Both the position numbers and the translations under genes were made by a program. Of a DNA stretch of 64,000 nucleotides, positions 5,553-14,949 are shown in pieces. The notes beneath the pieces were generated by a model, which made no database searches, was not told where the DNA came from, and saw nothing but the letters and a program-made list of their open reading frames with translations. The first letter of the stretch is position 1. Each line of letters starts with the position of its first letter. The stretch covers positions 1 to 64,000 of the forward strand of contig SCRO01000093.1 in NCBI GenBank assembly GCA_004298505.1. Reading direction: 5' to 3'. Origin of the DNA: Rhodanobacter sp. (GTDB taxonomy: Bacteria; Pseudomonadota; Gammaproteobacteria; Xanthomonadales; Rhodanobacteraceae).

Positions 5553-8414
5553 TCAGAACGACGCGGCCGCAGCCTCGCGTTCCGACGGTGGCAACAGACC
5601 CTCGAGTGCGGCCCGGGCAGCGCCATAGCCGTTGCCCGCGAGAATCCGGCGCACGGCCATCGCCGCGTGTACGGGCTGCCATTCTTCTCGCCCATCGGCG
5701 CCGGGCACGCGCAGGCGCATCGTCGGATTCGGCACGTAGTAGCCGGTGCGCCAGCGCATCCATAGCCGGCGTGCCGGTTCATAGCTGCTTTCGACTTCGG
5801 CGCGCGCGAGGACCGCGTTGAACCAGGTGCGCTTGCGCCGTTCTTCGCGCAGCACGCCGAGCGGGAAATGCTCGACGTGGCGCATCAGCCAAGCCGCGTT
5901 GAAGCCCGCGCGCCGGTCCAGCGGGCAGGCCTGCCCCGGCACCAGTTGCGAGCCCAGGGTCTTGATCCCGGCGAGCATCGTCAGCAGCACGAAATACTCT
6001 CCCTGGTGCGGGTACAGGCGGATCAGGCGGCCGTCCGCCTCCACATCCAGTGCTGGCGGCGCAATGCGCGCATACACCGCGGCGAACGGACCGCCCGCAT
6101 AGTCGGCATGCAGCGCGGCGTGCTCAAGGGCGTGCATCACCGGCGTCTGCCCGAACAGGTCGCGCGCCTCGATATCGGCGCCGCGCTCAAGCAAGGTCTC
6201 AACCAGGAGAAGGTTGCCGGCGCGCGCGGCCATCATCAGCGGCGTCGCGTCGAACACACCGCGGTGGTCTACACCGTACTGGTCGCACAGGGCGAGAACA
6301 TCCTTGAACGTTTTCTTCGTCCACGGCGTGAGCTGGCGCTCGGCGATGCCGGCGGTCGTACGCTCGACGCGGCCCTCGGGTGCGTGCTTGACCAGCTCGA
6401 CGGCGGTGTTCCACCGCGCTTCCTGCGCCATGCGTAGCAGATAACGCTCCTGGTGGTGCCACAGCGCGAAGTCGAGCACCCGCTGGCGCAGCTTGTTCGA
6501 CACCTCCTTCGGGTCGAGCGCGCGCACGATCGCCGGCGCGATCGTCGCCTCGTTCCACACCGACCATGGCACCTGGCGCGTGCGCAGGACGGTCTGCCGG
6601 ATCGCCGCGGCCTGCTCCTGCTTGCCCTGCAGTTCGAGCCGGTGCGCCTCGCGCTCCCAGTCCTCGCGGCTCGATGCTTGCGCCGGCACGCCGAGCGCCG
6701 CCTGGCTGTCGCGGACGCCGAGCAAGGCCAGCAGCGGGTGCGCGGTGTCGCTCTCGATCATCCAGACCCGCTCGACTGCGCGGGTGAGCGCGACGTACAG
6801 CGCATTGACGTAGAACTTCCAGATTTCCAGCGACCGGTCCTGCTTGTCCTTCGCGCGCCGGTAGTCGAGCGACTTTACCGTGAGGTCGGCCGCGTCCACG
6901 CCCGCGCAGACCTCGGCGTAAGCCTGGCGCTGCCCGGACACGAAGCCGTACAGGACGATGTTTGGGTATTCCAGGCCCTTGGCCTCGTGCACCGAAAACA
7001 CCAGCGGCGTGTGGAAGCTCGCGCGCGCGGCCGGCTTGTCCTCGTCGCGCAGCACCAGCACCGCGTACTGGGTCGAAGCGCGCGTGCGCGCGTCGATGTC
7101 GCGACGGACCGCCTCGGTATCGGCCAGCAGCCGCACCTCGCCGTCGAGCGTGGACGCCGGTTCGACCAGATGGTTACTCTCGCGGTCGATCGAGCCGAAG
7201 CGCGCGTGCTTGATCCTGAGCAGGTCGTTGGCCACGCGCGTGACCGCGCGCGCATTGCGGTAGTTGACCCCGAGCACCGACAGCTGCTGCCGCTCGGCCA
7301 GCGCCGGGTCGCGCCAGAACAGGCTTTTCACCGCAGCCCAGGCGAAGAAGTTCGGGTGCACGATCTGGTTCGAATCGCCGCACAGCAGGAATTGGCCCGG
7401 CCTGCGCAGCGTGCGCAGCACCAGCGCGAGCTGGGCGTTGGTGAAGTCCTGCACCTCGTCGATCACGACGAAATCGTGGCGCGGCGCCGCCAGCGCCTGC
7501 CAGGCGTGGGCGATCAGGTTGCTGTCGTACAGGCCGCTGTCGGCGAGCCACGCGCGGTACTTGTCAAACAGTTCGTGGATCGCGTCGCGCTGCTCGCTCG
7601 CGAAGATCGACTGCCGCGGCCCGAGCGCTAGGTAGGCCTCTCGCGTGAGCGCGCCCTCGGGCCGGCTGCCGATCACCCCTCGGAATTCCTCGAAGCACTG
7701 GTGGGCGTCGGTGTAGCGGTAGTGCTGGCGATGGCGCGCGAACCAGTCGCGGAACGCCGCAAAGTCGACCTCGCGACCGGGCGGCACCTGCAGGGTTTCC
7801 AGGAACTCGCGCCATGACAGGAACTGCGGCTCCTGCGCCGGGTTCTCGTAGTGATTGGCGAAGTACAGGTCGCGTGCGCTGCGCGCAAGCCACGGCGACT
7901 GGGTGACGTACAGCACGTTGCCCTCGGCGTGGCGCAGCTTCTCCAGGGTCAGTGCGGTTTTGCCCGAGCCCGCCGAACCGACCAGCACCAGCGGCGCCTG
8001 CAGCCGGTACACCGCCTCCTGGGCGTCGTCGAACGAGATCGGTTTGTCGAGCAGGTGGAACTCGCTGCGGCCCGGGTGCAGGTAGCGCACCGGCGTGGCG
8101 TCCTGGGCGATCGCGTCCGCCGTCGCCTCGCCGATGCGCGCGGGGTCGATGCGCGCACCGCGCAGGAAGCGCGAGTGGTCGTAAGCGTGCTGGGCGATGA
8201 TCTCCAGCGCCAGGCAGACGGTCTCGTCGCGATGGCGCACGAAGGTCAGCAACAACCGGCTGGCCCGGTCGAGCTTGGCGCGGTAGTACGGCGCCGCCTG
8301 CAATTTCTTGACCTCCGCGCTACGCAGGTCATCGCGCTCGATGGCCGAGCGCACTTTGTCGAAGGCCGCTCGCAGACGGCCCGGGTCGAGGCCGGCGTAG
8401 GTAAGAAAACGCAT
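5553..8414 (-). CDS. RelE-like / SF1 (UvrD-Rep) helicase / ankyrin fusion protein
   Basis: A 953-residue multidomain protein. Residues 1-90 read like a RelE-fold toxin (AAPYYRAKLDRASRLLLTF, ETVCLALEIIAQHAYDHSRF). A complete SF1 helicase core follows: Walker A GSAGSGKT (146-153), Walker B DEVQ (319-322), motif III GDSNQ (346-350), motif IV-like NYRN (384-387), motif V HEAKGLEYP (476-484) and motif VI ALYVALTRA (538-546). Residues ~719-765 form ankyrin repeats (DATPLMMAARAGNLLLVETL, then GADIEARDLFGQTPVMHAL). It therefore combines a possible RNA/ribosome-binding module, an ATP motor and a protein-binding module. The 963-residue frame opens with TTG at 8444; ATG at 8414 is preferred. Context (toxin-antitoxin cluster, adjacent nuclease-like gene) suggests a defence role, which is inference. 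Confidence 0.85.
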   Translation of the reverse strand: MRFLTYAGLDPGRLRAAFDKVRSAIERDDLRSAEVKKLQAAPYYRAKLDRASRLLLTFVRHRDETVCLALEIIAQHAYDHSRFLRGARIDPARIGEATADAIAQDATPVRYLHPGRSEFHLLDKPISFDDAQEAVYRLQAPLVLVGSAGSGKTALTLEKLRHAEGNVLYVTQSPWLARSARDLYFANHYENPAQEPQFLSWREFLETLQVPPGREVDFAAFRDWFARHRQHYRYTDAHQCFEEFRGVIGSRPEGALTREAYLALGPRQSIFASEQRDAIHELFDKYRAWLADSGLYDSNLIAHAWQALAAPRHDFVVIDEVQDFTNAQLALVLRTLRRPGQFLLCGDSNQIVHPNFFAWAAVKSLFWRDPALAERQQLSVLGVNYRNARAVTRVANDLLRIKHARFGSIDRESNHLVEPASTLDGEVRLLADTEAVRRDIDARTRASTQYAVLVLRDEDKPAARASFHTPLVFSVHEAKGLEYPNIVLYGFVSGQRQAYAEVCAGVDAADLTVKSLDYRRAKDKQDRSLEIWKFYVNALYVALTRAVERVWMIESDTAHPLLALLGVRDSQAALGVPAQASSREDWEREAHRLELQGKQEQAAAIRQTVLRTRQVPWSVWNEATIAPAIVRALDPKEVSNKLRQRVLDFALWHHQERYLLRMAQEARWNTAVELVKHAPEGRVERTTAGIAERQLTPWTKKTFKDVLALCDQYGVDHRGVFDATPLMMAARAGNLLLVETLLERGADIEARDLFGQTPVMHALEHAALHADYAGGPFAAVYARIAPPALDVEADGRLIRLYPHQGEYFVLLTMLAGIKTLGSQLVPGQACPLDRRAGFNAAWLMRHVEHFPLGVLREERRKRTWFNAVLARAEVESSYEPARRLWMRWRTGYYVPNPTMRLRVPGADGREEWQPVHAAMAVRRILAGNGYGAARAALEGLLPPSEREAAAASF

Positions 8415-8815
8415 GGGGAATCGGGCTATCGTGGAATTGGACAATGATCATTTTCGGGGAGCCGGGCGGCGACTGCAAATCCACTGCCAGGAATCGTCGC
8501 GACGCCGACCGTGCTTGCGGGTGTCCAGCCGAGCCGGCCGATGCAGATACAAGAGTGCCGCTTGCTCCCGATCTGCCTCCTCCTTCACTTCGATCATTGA
8601 TTTTCAGCCATGGACCGCTCCAAAGCGGCTGTTCGCGATTGTGGGGTAGGGTGCCGTCCACGTCGTTGACGCTGATGGTGCCCTTGCCTCCAGTGGAGGT
8701 AGCGAGGCGGTGCAGGAGCAAATGGTCGCTGACAGAAGATGGGGCGCATCGCCAACTATCTGCGGCCATGCAGTACCGTGACGGCTGCGTATTGCAGGGC
8801 TCGCCAGCGCTTGTT
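8415..8815. other. 401-bp spacer between the helicase and nuclease-like genes
   Basis: Both neighbours run leftwards, and this spacer separates the stop of the nuclease-like gene from the start of the helicase gene. No coding or RNA feature could be supported. Its length means the helicase gene probably has its own promoter. Confidence 0.4.
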
Positions 8816-10102
8816 TCAGCTCGTGCCGCGCAACGATGAGGCGATGGCATCCAGGCCCTTCATCCCCGTGCCAAAGCGCGCGATCGCCTCACGATGCTGT
8901 TCGAGTGCGTCATAGGGCAGGAAGCGCAAGTCAAGCTCGCTGACGCGGCTGAAGGCTGGACGCGCGAACTGCGCTCGCACGTCCCTTTCCCGCACCGTTG
9001 GTGCAACCAGAAAATATCGGGCTGACATATGGTCTGGGACGCCCAGTGCGAGATCGAGCATGCGTACGATGCCCGAATAGATACTGGTGGTGTGCTCCAC
9101 TTCGAAGGCGGCGACCACCTGCTCGGTGCTGCGATCGAGCCAGAGCACATCGATCAGGCAGATGGCATCGGCTGCACGATGTGCTTCCAGTGTCTCTGGG
9201 AGGCGGCGCAGACAGCCATCACCGAGCGCTCCGCCGTCATGTGTGCGGCTGCGATCATTTGCGGCGATCCATATCTCGTAACCTAGCGCCCGACCAAGAT
9301 CGCGCAGCCAACCTTGAATCTGCGTATGGGTGTGGTCGTGCTCGCGCGCGACAGCCAATGCTTTGCGGTTGGCGACGCTTTCCTCACGTACCTGGGCAAG
9401 GTCGATTTCCCACTGGCTGATGGCGTCCGGCGTGTCATTCGCTGGCGGCAATGGGTAGCGGCCGCTGCCCAGATCAAACAGGAAGCCGGCGATTGCGCCA
9501 AGATCATTTGAAAGCCGCGTCCGGTGCTGATCGTTGAGCGCGAGAATGCCCTGCCGCATCGCCAGATACTGGTCCCATCTGCCCAGCTTGACCTTGGCAC
9601 CCATGAGTGCGTTGTAGCCTTTGACGATGGCCGTGTTGAATGGAACCGCCAGTGTGGGATGCAGGAAGTACAACAGGTTCGCTGCCGCCGGCCCCAGCCC
9701 CTTGATGCCCTGCCGGTCGAGCGCGTGGATCGCATCCACCAGCGCCGTTTCTTCCGAACTGCACAGGCAGGTATCGAGGAAGCGTCCGAACGCCTGCTGG
9801 TTGATTCGATGCTCGTAGATATCAGGAATGCGTAACTTGGGTTTCCACAGGAACGCATGGTCGGCGCCCCGGAAGATCTGCCGTTGCTCGGCGATCGAAT
9901 GCACTACCGTCTCGAGCGAGGAGCCGCGGTAGGCATTGCCGAAGGTATCGGCTTCGATCTCGGCGACCACCGCCAGCAAGCCGCGTCGGATTGCCCGGAA
10001 ATTCTTCAGCCGCTGATCCCAAAGAAACCAGCTCTGGTAGCTGCTGGCTGGGTCCACCCGCCAGCGTTCGATCAACTGACTCGCCACACTTTGCAGTGCC
10101 AT
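8816..10102 (-). CDS. probable PD-(D/E)XK restriction-endonuclease-like protein
   Basis: A 428-residue protein. The C-terminal half has the pattern IDVLWL (Asp318) followed by AFEVEHTTSIYSG (Glu334, Glu336), a plausible PD-(D/E)XK core with the Lys replaced. It is preceded by a helical HTQIQGWLRDLGRALGYEIW block as in restriction-type nucleases. The N-terminal half contains GIKGLGPAAANLLYFL (132-147), which looks like a helix-hairpin-helix DNA-binding element. ATG at 10102 has AGGAAG five bases upstream; the longer frame to 10201 lacks such support. It lies upstream of the helicase fusion on the same strand. The nuclease assignment is by motif only, and the partner role is inferred from proximity. 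Confidence 0.65.
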   Translation of the reverse strand: MALQSVASQLIERWRVDPASSYQSWFLWDQRLKNFRAIRRGLLAVVAEIEADTFGNAYRGSSLETVVHSIAEQRQIFRGADHAFLWKPKLRIPDIYEHRINQQAFGRFLDTCLCSSEETALVDAIHALDRQGIKGLGPAAANLLYFLHPTLAVPFNTAIVKGYNALMGAKVKLGRWDQYLAMRQGILALNDQHRTRLSNDLGAIAGFLFDLGSGRYPLPPANDTPDAISQWEIDLAQVREESVANRKALAVAREHDHTHTQIQGWLRDLGRALGYEIWIAANDRSRTHDGGALGDGCLRRLPETLEAHRAADAICLIDVLWLDRSTEQVVAAFEVEHTTSIYSGIVRMLDLALGVPDHMSARYFLVAPTVRERDVRAQFARPAFSRVSELDLRFLPYDALEQHREAIARFGTGMKGLDAIASSLRGTS

Positions 10103-10398
10103 CGTGCTTCCTATTCCGATCCACCGCGTCTGCCGTTTCATCCCGTCAACGGATCGCCTTGCCCCTGTGTGATAGATGCAGCTTGAACTCAAAGCAGCCA
10201 TTTGGAAAGTGTCAAATACCGCAAGAGTTGGGAGTCACGCAACGGAGTGCTGGATGCCCACCAGTTCCACACGGGGCCGCGCCATTTTGCTGCGATTGAA
10301 GAGGTGGATGCAGCTTAAACCCGGACAGAATCTGTCTTGCTGGATGGATCCAATTTAGACTTCATGCGAAACTAACCTCGGAAATGGCGGTTGCACGC
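10103..10398. other. 296-bp gap at the edge of the accessory block
   Basis: Nothing coding is visible. Only a small palindrome (GACAGA-A-TCTGTC near 10324) stands out. The gap separates the start of the nuclease-like gene from the stop of the permease gene. Confidence 0.35.
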
Positions 10399-11673
10399 TC
10401 ACCTCGCCCGCACCACGCGCGCCCACCGCGTGGTAACGTGAATCACCATCCCGATACCGAGCGCCGCCGCCGCGACCCATAGTTCACGCGGAGTCTCTTG
10501 AGTCAAAAGCCCGATGCACAGAAGTGTCGCCACCAAGGGAATCGTGACCCCGAACGGGAGCCGAAACAGCCGTTCCGCCTCCTTCGCGCGAAAACGCAGG
10601 ATAACCGCAGACAGACACACTGCCGCGTACTCAAACAAGCGCGCCGCGACGTTCAGCAGGATGAGCGTTGCAAACGTCCCCGTGGTGGCCGCACTCATGG
10701 CCAGGACGCCGGTGATCCAGATCGCGGCGACGGGGGTCCGTTGTTTGGGGTACAGGGCCGCCACCACGCTGGGAAGCGATCCATCGCGGCCCAGCGCATA
10801 GAGCTGCCGCGGCGCAGCGAGCGCTATGCCGCTCTGGGTTCCGAGGATGGACAAGGCTGCGCCAACGGTCATGACCACCGCGCCGCCCGCGAACATGGCG
10901 GTCCCTGCGGCCGCGAGCGGGCTCTTGGCCGAGGCAATCCCGGGATCGAGACGCATCGCCGCCAACTGAATCAACATGTAGAACACGGTCACTAGCACCA
11001 GCGTGCCGATCATGACCGTTGCGATAGTCTTGCGCGGATTGGCCATCTCACCCGAAGGAACCGCCGCCATCTCAAAACCGCCATAGGCGAAAATGAGCAT
11101 CAGGACTGCAGCCCCGAAATCGCGGGACGTCGGCGCGGGCGCTGCCGCATGCAGGCCGCCAAAATGCAACAGGCCGACTATGACCAGCAGCAGCAGAGGA
11201 ATGACCTTGGCAACCGTCAAGAAGACGATCGTGTTCGAACCCTTTTTTACTCCGTAGGTGTTCAACAAACACAACACGCCGACGACCATGATGATGATGA
11301 GGTTGCCAAACGGCTTGATCGACGGGATCAAATCCGCCAGGTACGTCACGAGGCCGTTCGACAGCGCGCCCCAGCCCGCGACGTAGGTCAGCCATGCCAT
11401 CCATCCCACGGCGAAGCCGGCCGTTTGCCCCATGGCCTCTTCGGTATAGATCATGGCGCCACCCGTGCGACTGTACATGCTGCTCACTTCGGCAAACGAC
11501 AGGCCCACAAAGGTGACGATCACGCCAGCGACCAAGTACGCCCACACGGCCTGGGCTCCGGCCAACTTCGCAACCTCGCCGGGGAGCAGAAAGATGCCGC
11601 CGCCAATGACACCGTTGATGCCGATCAGCAACACCTCCGGTGTCTTCAGGACCTTCTTCAGGCTCTCGTCCAA
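10399..11673 (-). CDS. APC-superfamily amino acid permease
   Basis: A 424-residue polytopic inner-membrane transporter of the amino acid-polyamine-organocation superfamily. The signature GINGVIGGGIFLLPGEVAKLAG occupies helix 1. About 12 hydrophobic helices follow, including FAYGGFEMAAVPSGEMANPRKTI in the helix 6-7 region. The substrate is not evident. The translation start is most likely TTG at 11673 (giving MDESLKKVLKTPEVLL), because GAGGAG lies seven bases upstream; the frame itself opens at a TTG at 11688. It stands alone, with an intergenic gap on either side. Confidence 0.88.
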   Translation of the reverse strand: MDESLKKVLKTPEVLLIGINGVIGGGIFLLPGEVAKLAGAQAVWAYLVAGVIVTFVGLSFAEVSSMYSRTGGAMIYTEEAMGQTAGFAVGWMAWLTYVAGWGALSNGLVTYLADLIPSIKPFGNLIIIMVVGVLCLLNTYGVKKGSNTIVFLTVAKVIPLLLLVIVGLLHFGGLHAAAPAPTSRDFGAAVLMLIFAYGGFEMAAVPSGEMANPRKTIATVMIGTLVLVTVFYMLIQLAAMRLDPGIASAKSPLAAAGTAMFAGGAVVMTVGAALSILGTQSGIALAAPRQLYALGRDGSLPSVVAALYPKQRTPVAAIWITGVLAMSAATTGTFATLILLNVAARLFEYAAVCLSAVILRFRAKEAERLFRLPFGVTIPLVATLLCIGLLTQETPRELWVAAAALGIGMVIHVTTRWARVVRAR

Positions 11674-11997
11674 GGGGCAGCTCCTCAAAGTGACATTCGA
11701 CCAGTGGAGCCGAAAGCACCAAAAACGACCAAGGGTGCGCGCCCCTCACCTGCGCGTGATCCCCTTGTGGTCACGTGAGAAACGTTGGCAACGCACCCAG
11801 GCAATTCATCGGCATGACCAATTGTAGCGTAGCGCGCGCCGCAAGCGCGCATGAATTTCCTCGGGCCTTGTTGACCTTGTGCGCGTAAATTCCGGACCAC
11901 GGATGCAGCGGTATAATAGTGTGCGCAATGGGTTAATCAGTAGCACTTGTCGATGCACAAGCGAACTGCGTGATCCAGACCCCTGCAGGCAGAAGTT
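11674..11997. promoter_or_regulatory. gap with a TATAAT promoter element
   Basis: No gene is visible between the permease start and the OsmC remnant. A consensus -10 hexamer TATAAT lies at 11912-11917 on the plus strand, with no good -35 17 bases upstream. It may once have driven the OsmC-type gene whose remains begin at 11998. Confidence 0.35.
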
Positions 11998-12210
11998 ATG
12001 GAAACCCGTGTCCGCGGGATCGAAAATACCGCCTTCATCGTCGAGACCGGCAGCGGTCACACGCTCGTCGTGGACGGACCGGAATATCGGAACATCACGT
12101 CCGTCAGGCCGTGCAGCTCTCCGCCGACAAATACTGTTCAGCGTCCATCATGCTCGGCAAGGCGGCAGCCATGAGCCACGATTACGAGATCCTTGAGCAG
12201 GATGGACCTT
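11998..12210 (+). pseudogene. OsmC/OhrA-family protein remnant
   Basis: ATG at 11998 opens METRVRGIENTAFIVETGSG followed by HTLVVDGPEY, the N-terminal strands of OsmC-like peroxide-detoxifying proteins. In another frame, from about 12118, the C-terminal family block QLSADKYCSASIMLGKAAA with SHDYEIL appears, including the second conserved Cys. The middle of the gene (about half a normal ~140-residue protein) is missing and the halves are out of frame. It is a dead gene caused by internal deletion. Confidence 0.7.
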
Positions 12211-12278
12211 GGAGTTCGATACCTGCACCGATGGCCGAAAAATCAATCAGCGGGTGATGTTCGGTGTTGGAGCGGCGC

Positions 12279-14696
12279 TTACCAGTTGAATGCCGCACTG
12301 CCGTAGTAATAGGCCCCTTCAAACCCGAAAGGCGAAGCCATCGGATACACGAAACTGCCGTCATTGCTGTTCAACGGCACATTCTTGTCCGGGTAGGTGT
12401 TGGCGATGTTGTTGGCACCCAGGGTGAACAACCAATGCCCCCAGTTGTATGTCGCGCTGAGATCCAGCAGATATTTCGCACTTTCATTTTGCGGAACTGC
12501 GGCGACTTGGTCGAAAAAGACATACTTGCCGTAGCGGGTGAGCTGGCCGTGCAAGCCCCAGTTGCCATTGGCCCAGTTCGCGGCGACGAAAACCTTGGTC
12601 TTCGGTGTCTGTGTGGTGATGAGGCTCCGGTTGATCTTGCCAAACACAGGGATCGTGACGCCGGCCAGACCCAATTGTGGCGCGTTTGGTTTGACCGACT
12701 CGACCACAGTAAAGCCGTAGTTGGCGCCACCGGTCAGCTTGAGGGTGCCGTTGTCACCCAGGTCCAGCGGGTAACTGAGCACGAGGTCGGCGCCACGGGT
12801 ACGCGTGTCAACGCCATTGGTGAAGAATTGTGCGCTGGCGACGAACGGGAATCCGGCGGATGCCAGGAACGAGGTTACCGCGTCACCCTTGAAACTCTGG
12901 CTTTGGATGATCCGGTTGTTGATCATGATCTGGTACAGATCAAGGGTGGCGTTCAAACCTTGGGGTGGCGAGTACACCAGGCCGATGTTGTAGTTGTGGG
13001 ATTGCTCGGCAGTCAGGGGTTGCGCACCGAGTGCCGCGGCGGCGGGGTTGGTAGCCGGGAAGAAGCGGGTATTGACAAGCGTTTGCTTGCCCGTGACCGG
13101 GTCGGCGGAGACGATGGTCGCGGTGTTGGAGTAAAACTCCTGAGCGAGGCTCGGCGCACGGAACCCGGTCGATGCGGTAGCGCGCAATGCCAAGGTATCG
13201 GTGAGTGCATAGCGGCCGGAAACCTTCCATGGCGTGGTGCTGCCGAAGTCGCTGTATTTCTCGTGGCGTACTGCCAGTTCACCGGTCAGCTTGTCGGTGA
13301 AGTCGGTAGTCAAGTCAAGGTACGCGGCCTTGTTCTGACGCGAGTGTGTACCGGCATCACCCGGGGTGAACCCGGAGAAGCCCTGCGAGCCACTTTCGAA
13401 GTAGGACGCGGGCTCACCAGGATCGATGGTGTATTTCTGGTCGCGGTATTCAAGGCCCCAGGCGACGTTCAACGGGTTCGGTAACCAATTCGGGTCGAAC
13501 TCTCTGCTGAGATCGAGCGTGGCTATGTTTTCGCGGTTATTGGTACCGCCAAGGGCAAACGTAGTGGGCGAGTCCGGGCCGAGCGAGTAGTTGTAGGTGT
13601 TCGTCATCCAGAACTTGTAGCGATTGCCGCCGGTGCTGCCGCTGATGTCGTAATGCCAGCCCAGCGCGGTACCGCGCAGACCCAGCACTTCGGAATCATC
13701 ACTGAGGTCGCTATGCTCATCGGGTAGGAAACCGTCTGGATAAACACTCTTTGCGCCTGAGCCATTGTCGATGTACGACAACAGTGATCGGAACCGTATA
13801 GCGCTACTCACCACGCGCTTGTTCAAGACGCTGAACGCATACAGCTGCGCATTCGGGGTCAGGTCGTATTGCAGGTTGACTACACCCTGCTTGGAGTGCG
13901 TAAGCGGCAAGCCGTCATGGTATGTGACCGTGCCAAACGTCGGGTCACCAGGGAAGCGCATGTCCGGGCCAGCATGGTTGGTAGGGTCTTGATGCCGGTC
14001 GCTCACGCTCAGGTGTATCCAGCCGTTTTGCCCGAGGGCAACGCCGCCGTCGGCATCGCCTTGCCAGGTGTTGCCCTCGCCGCCGCGGTATTGCCCGTGC
14101 ATGACACCGACCGAACCGTGCTGCTTGCCGCCCTTGAGAATGATGTTGATGACGCCGGCAATGGCATCGGAGCCGTATTGTGCGGCGGCGCCATCGCGCA
14201 GCACTTCAATACGCTCGATGGCATTCAGTGGAATCGCTGAAAGGTCGGTTCCCGTGCTGCCACTTTCGTAGGTGCCGTTCTCATTCTTCATGACCGAGCT
14301 GCTGTGTTGCCGTTTGCCATTGATCAGCACCAAGGTGTCATCCGGAGACAAACCACGTAATTGGGCCTCCAGGTCGATCGAGCCCTGGTCGGTGCTTGAA
14401 GCCTGCGCAAAATTCAAGGATGGCAACAGGATGCGCAGCGCGCTCGTCAAGTCGGTCGCGCCGGTGATCTTGAGGTCGTTGGACGTAATCACATCAATAG
14501 GCGCCAGCGAGTCGATCGCCGTGACATCAAGCGCACGCGTGCCGGTAGTGACGACCACGGCAGACAGCGTGGTGGCTTTCCGCGCTTGGGGCGGCGGTAC
14601 TTGGGCCGGTGCGGTGTCTTGCGCGTAGGCCTGGGTACAGGCGAGTGCGATTGCGGTAGCGAGCAGTGTCGGCAAAACAACAAAACGGGGGGTCAT
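12279..14696 (-). CDS. TonB-dependent outer-membrane receptor
   Basis: An 805-residue TonB-dependent receptor. A signal peptide (MTPRFVVLPTLLATAIALACTQAYA) is followed by a plug domain with VVVTTGTRALDVTAIDSLAP (TonB-box/plug start), IDLEAQLRGLSPDDTLVLI and IERIEVLRDGAAAQYGSDAI. The beta-barrel ends in an aromatic residue (SAAFNW), as outer-membrane barrels do. The frame extends to 14759, but ATG at 14696 gives a proper signal peptide. The substrate is unknown; this subgroup lacks long N-terminal signalling extensions. No energising TonB/ExbBD genes or iron operon lie nearby. Confidence 0.9.
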   Translation of the reverse strand: MTPRFVVLPTLLATAIALACTQAYAQDTAPAQVPPPQARKATTLSAVVVTTGTRALDVTAIDSLAPIDVITSNDLKITGATDLTSALRILLPSLNFAQASSTDQGSIDLEAQLRGLSPDDTLVLINGKRQHSSSVMKNENGTYESGSTGTDLSAIPLNAIERIEVLRDGAAAQYGSDAIAGVINIILKGGKQHGSVGVMHGQYRGGEGNTWQGDADGGVALGQNGWIHLSVSDRHQDPTNHAGPDMRFPGDPTFGTVTYHDGLPLTHSKQGVVNLQYDLTPNAQLYAFSVLNKRVVSSAIRFRSLLSYIDNGSGAKSVYPDGFLPDEHSDLSDDSEVLGLRGTALGWHYDISGSTGGNRYKFWMTNTYNYSLGPDSPTTFALGGTNNRENIATLDLSREFDPNWLPNPLNVAWGLEYRDQKYTIDPGEPASYFESGSQGFSGFTPGDAGTHSRQNKAAYLDLTTDFTDKLTGELAVRHEKYSDFGSTTPWKVSGRYALTDTLALRATASTGFRAPSLAQEFYSNTATIVSADPVTGKQTLVNTRFFPATNPAAAALGAQPLTAEQSHNYNIGLVYSPPQGLNATLDLYQIMINNRIIQSQSFKGDAVTSFLASAGFPFVASAQFFTNGVDTRTRGADLVLSYPLDLGDNGTLKLTGGANYGFTVVESVKPNAPQLGLAGVTIPVFGKINRSLITTQTPKTKVFVAANWANGNWGLHGQLTRYGKYVFFDQVAAVPQNESAKYLLDLSATYNWGHWLFTLGANNIANTYPDKNVPLNSNDGSFVYPMASPFGFEGAYYYGSAAFNW

Positions 14697-14799
14697 TGCA
14701 GTCTTCTTGCATGGATAGCGTGGAGTGTGGCCGGGCGACCCGGCGTTGGTCATTGTCAAATCGGGTTGGCTCCGCTCGTTTGCCTAAGGCAACTCCCGA

Positions 14800-14949
14800 T
14801 TAGACAGTTTTGCTTGTGTAAGCGCTGCCCGTCGCGCGGGTAAACAGCGCGCCGCCAAAAATTCCGCTGATGCCGGTGACACGGCCGTAGAGGTCGAGCC
14901 CGATGGCGATGGCGAGGCCAATCATCACGCCGCCAACCAAAGTCCGATA
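14800..14949 (-). pseudogene. YeeE/YedE-family sulfur transporter fragment
   Basis: About 50 codons read YRTLVGGVMIGLAIAIGLDL then YGRVTGISGIFGGALF, which matches the first membrane segment of YeeE/YedE thiosulfate transporters. The frame then leaves the family and stops at 14800. The rest of the ~140-400 residue protein is absent, so this is a truncated remnant. Confidence 0.6.

Noticed and set aside
6453-7631. 392-residue plus-strand ORF
   Set aside because: Antisense to the helicase domain; composition is Arg/His/Val-rich and featureless.
12264-13484. 406-residue plus-strand ORF
   Set aside because: Antisense to the TonB-dependent receptor; no recognisable domain.
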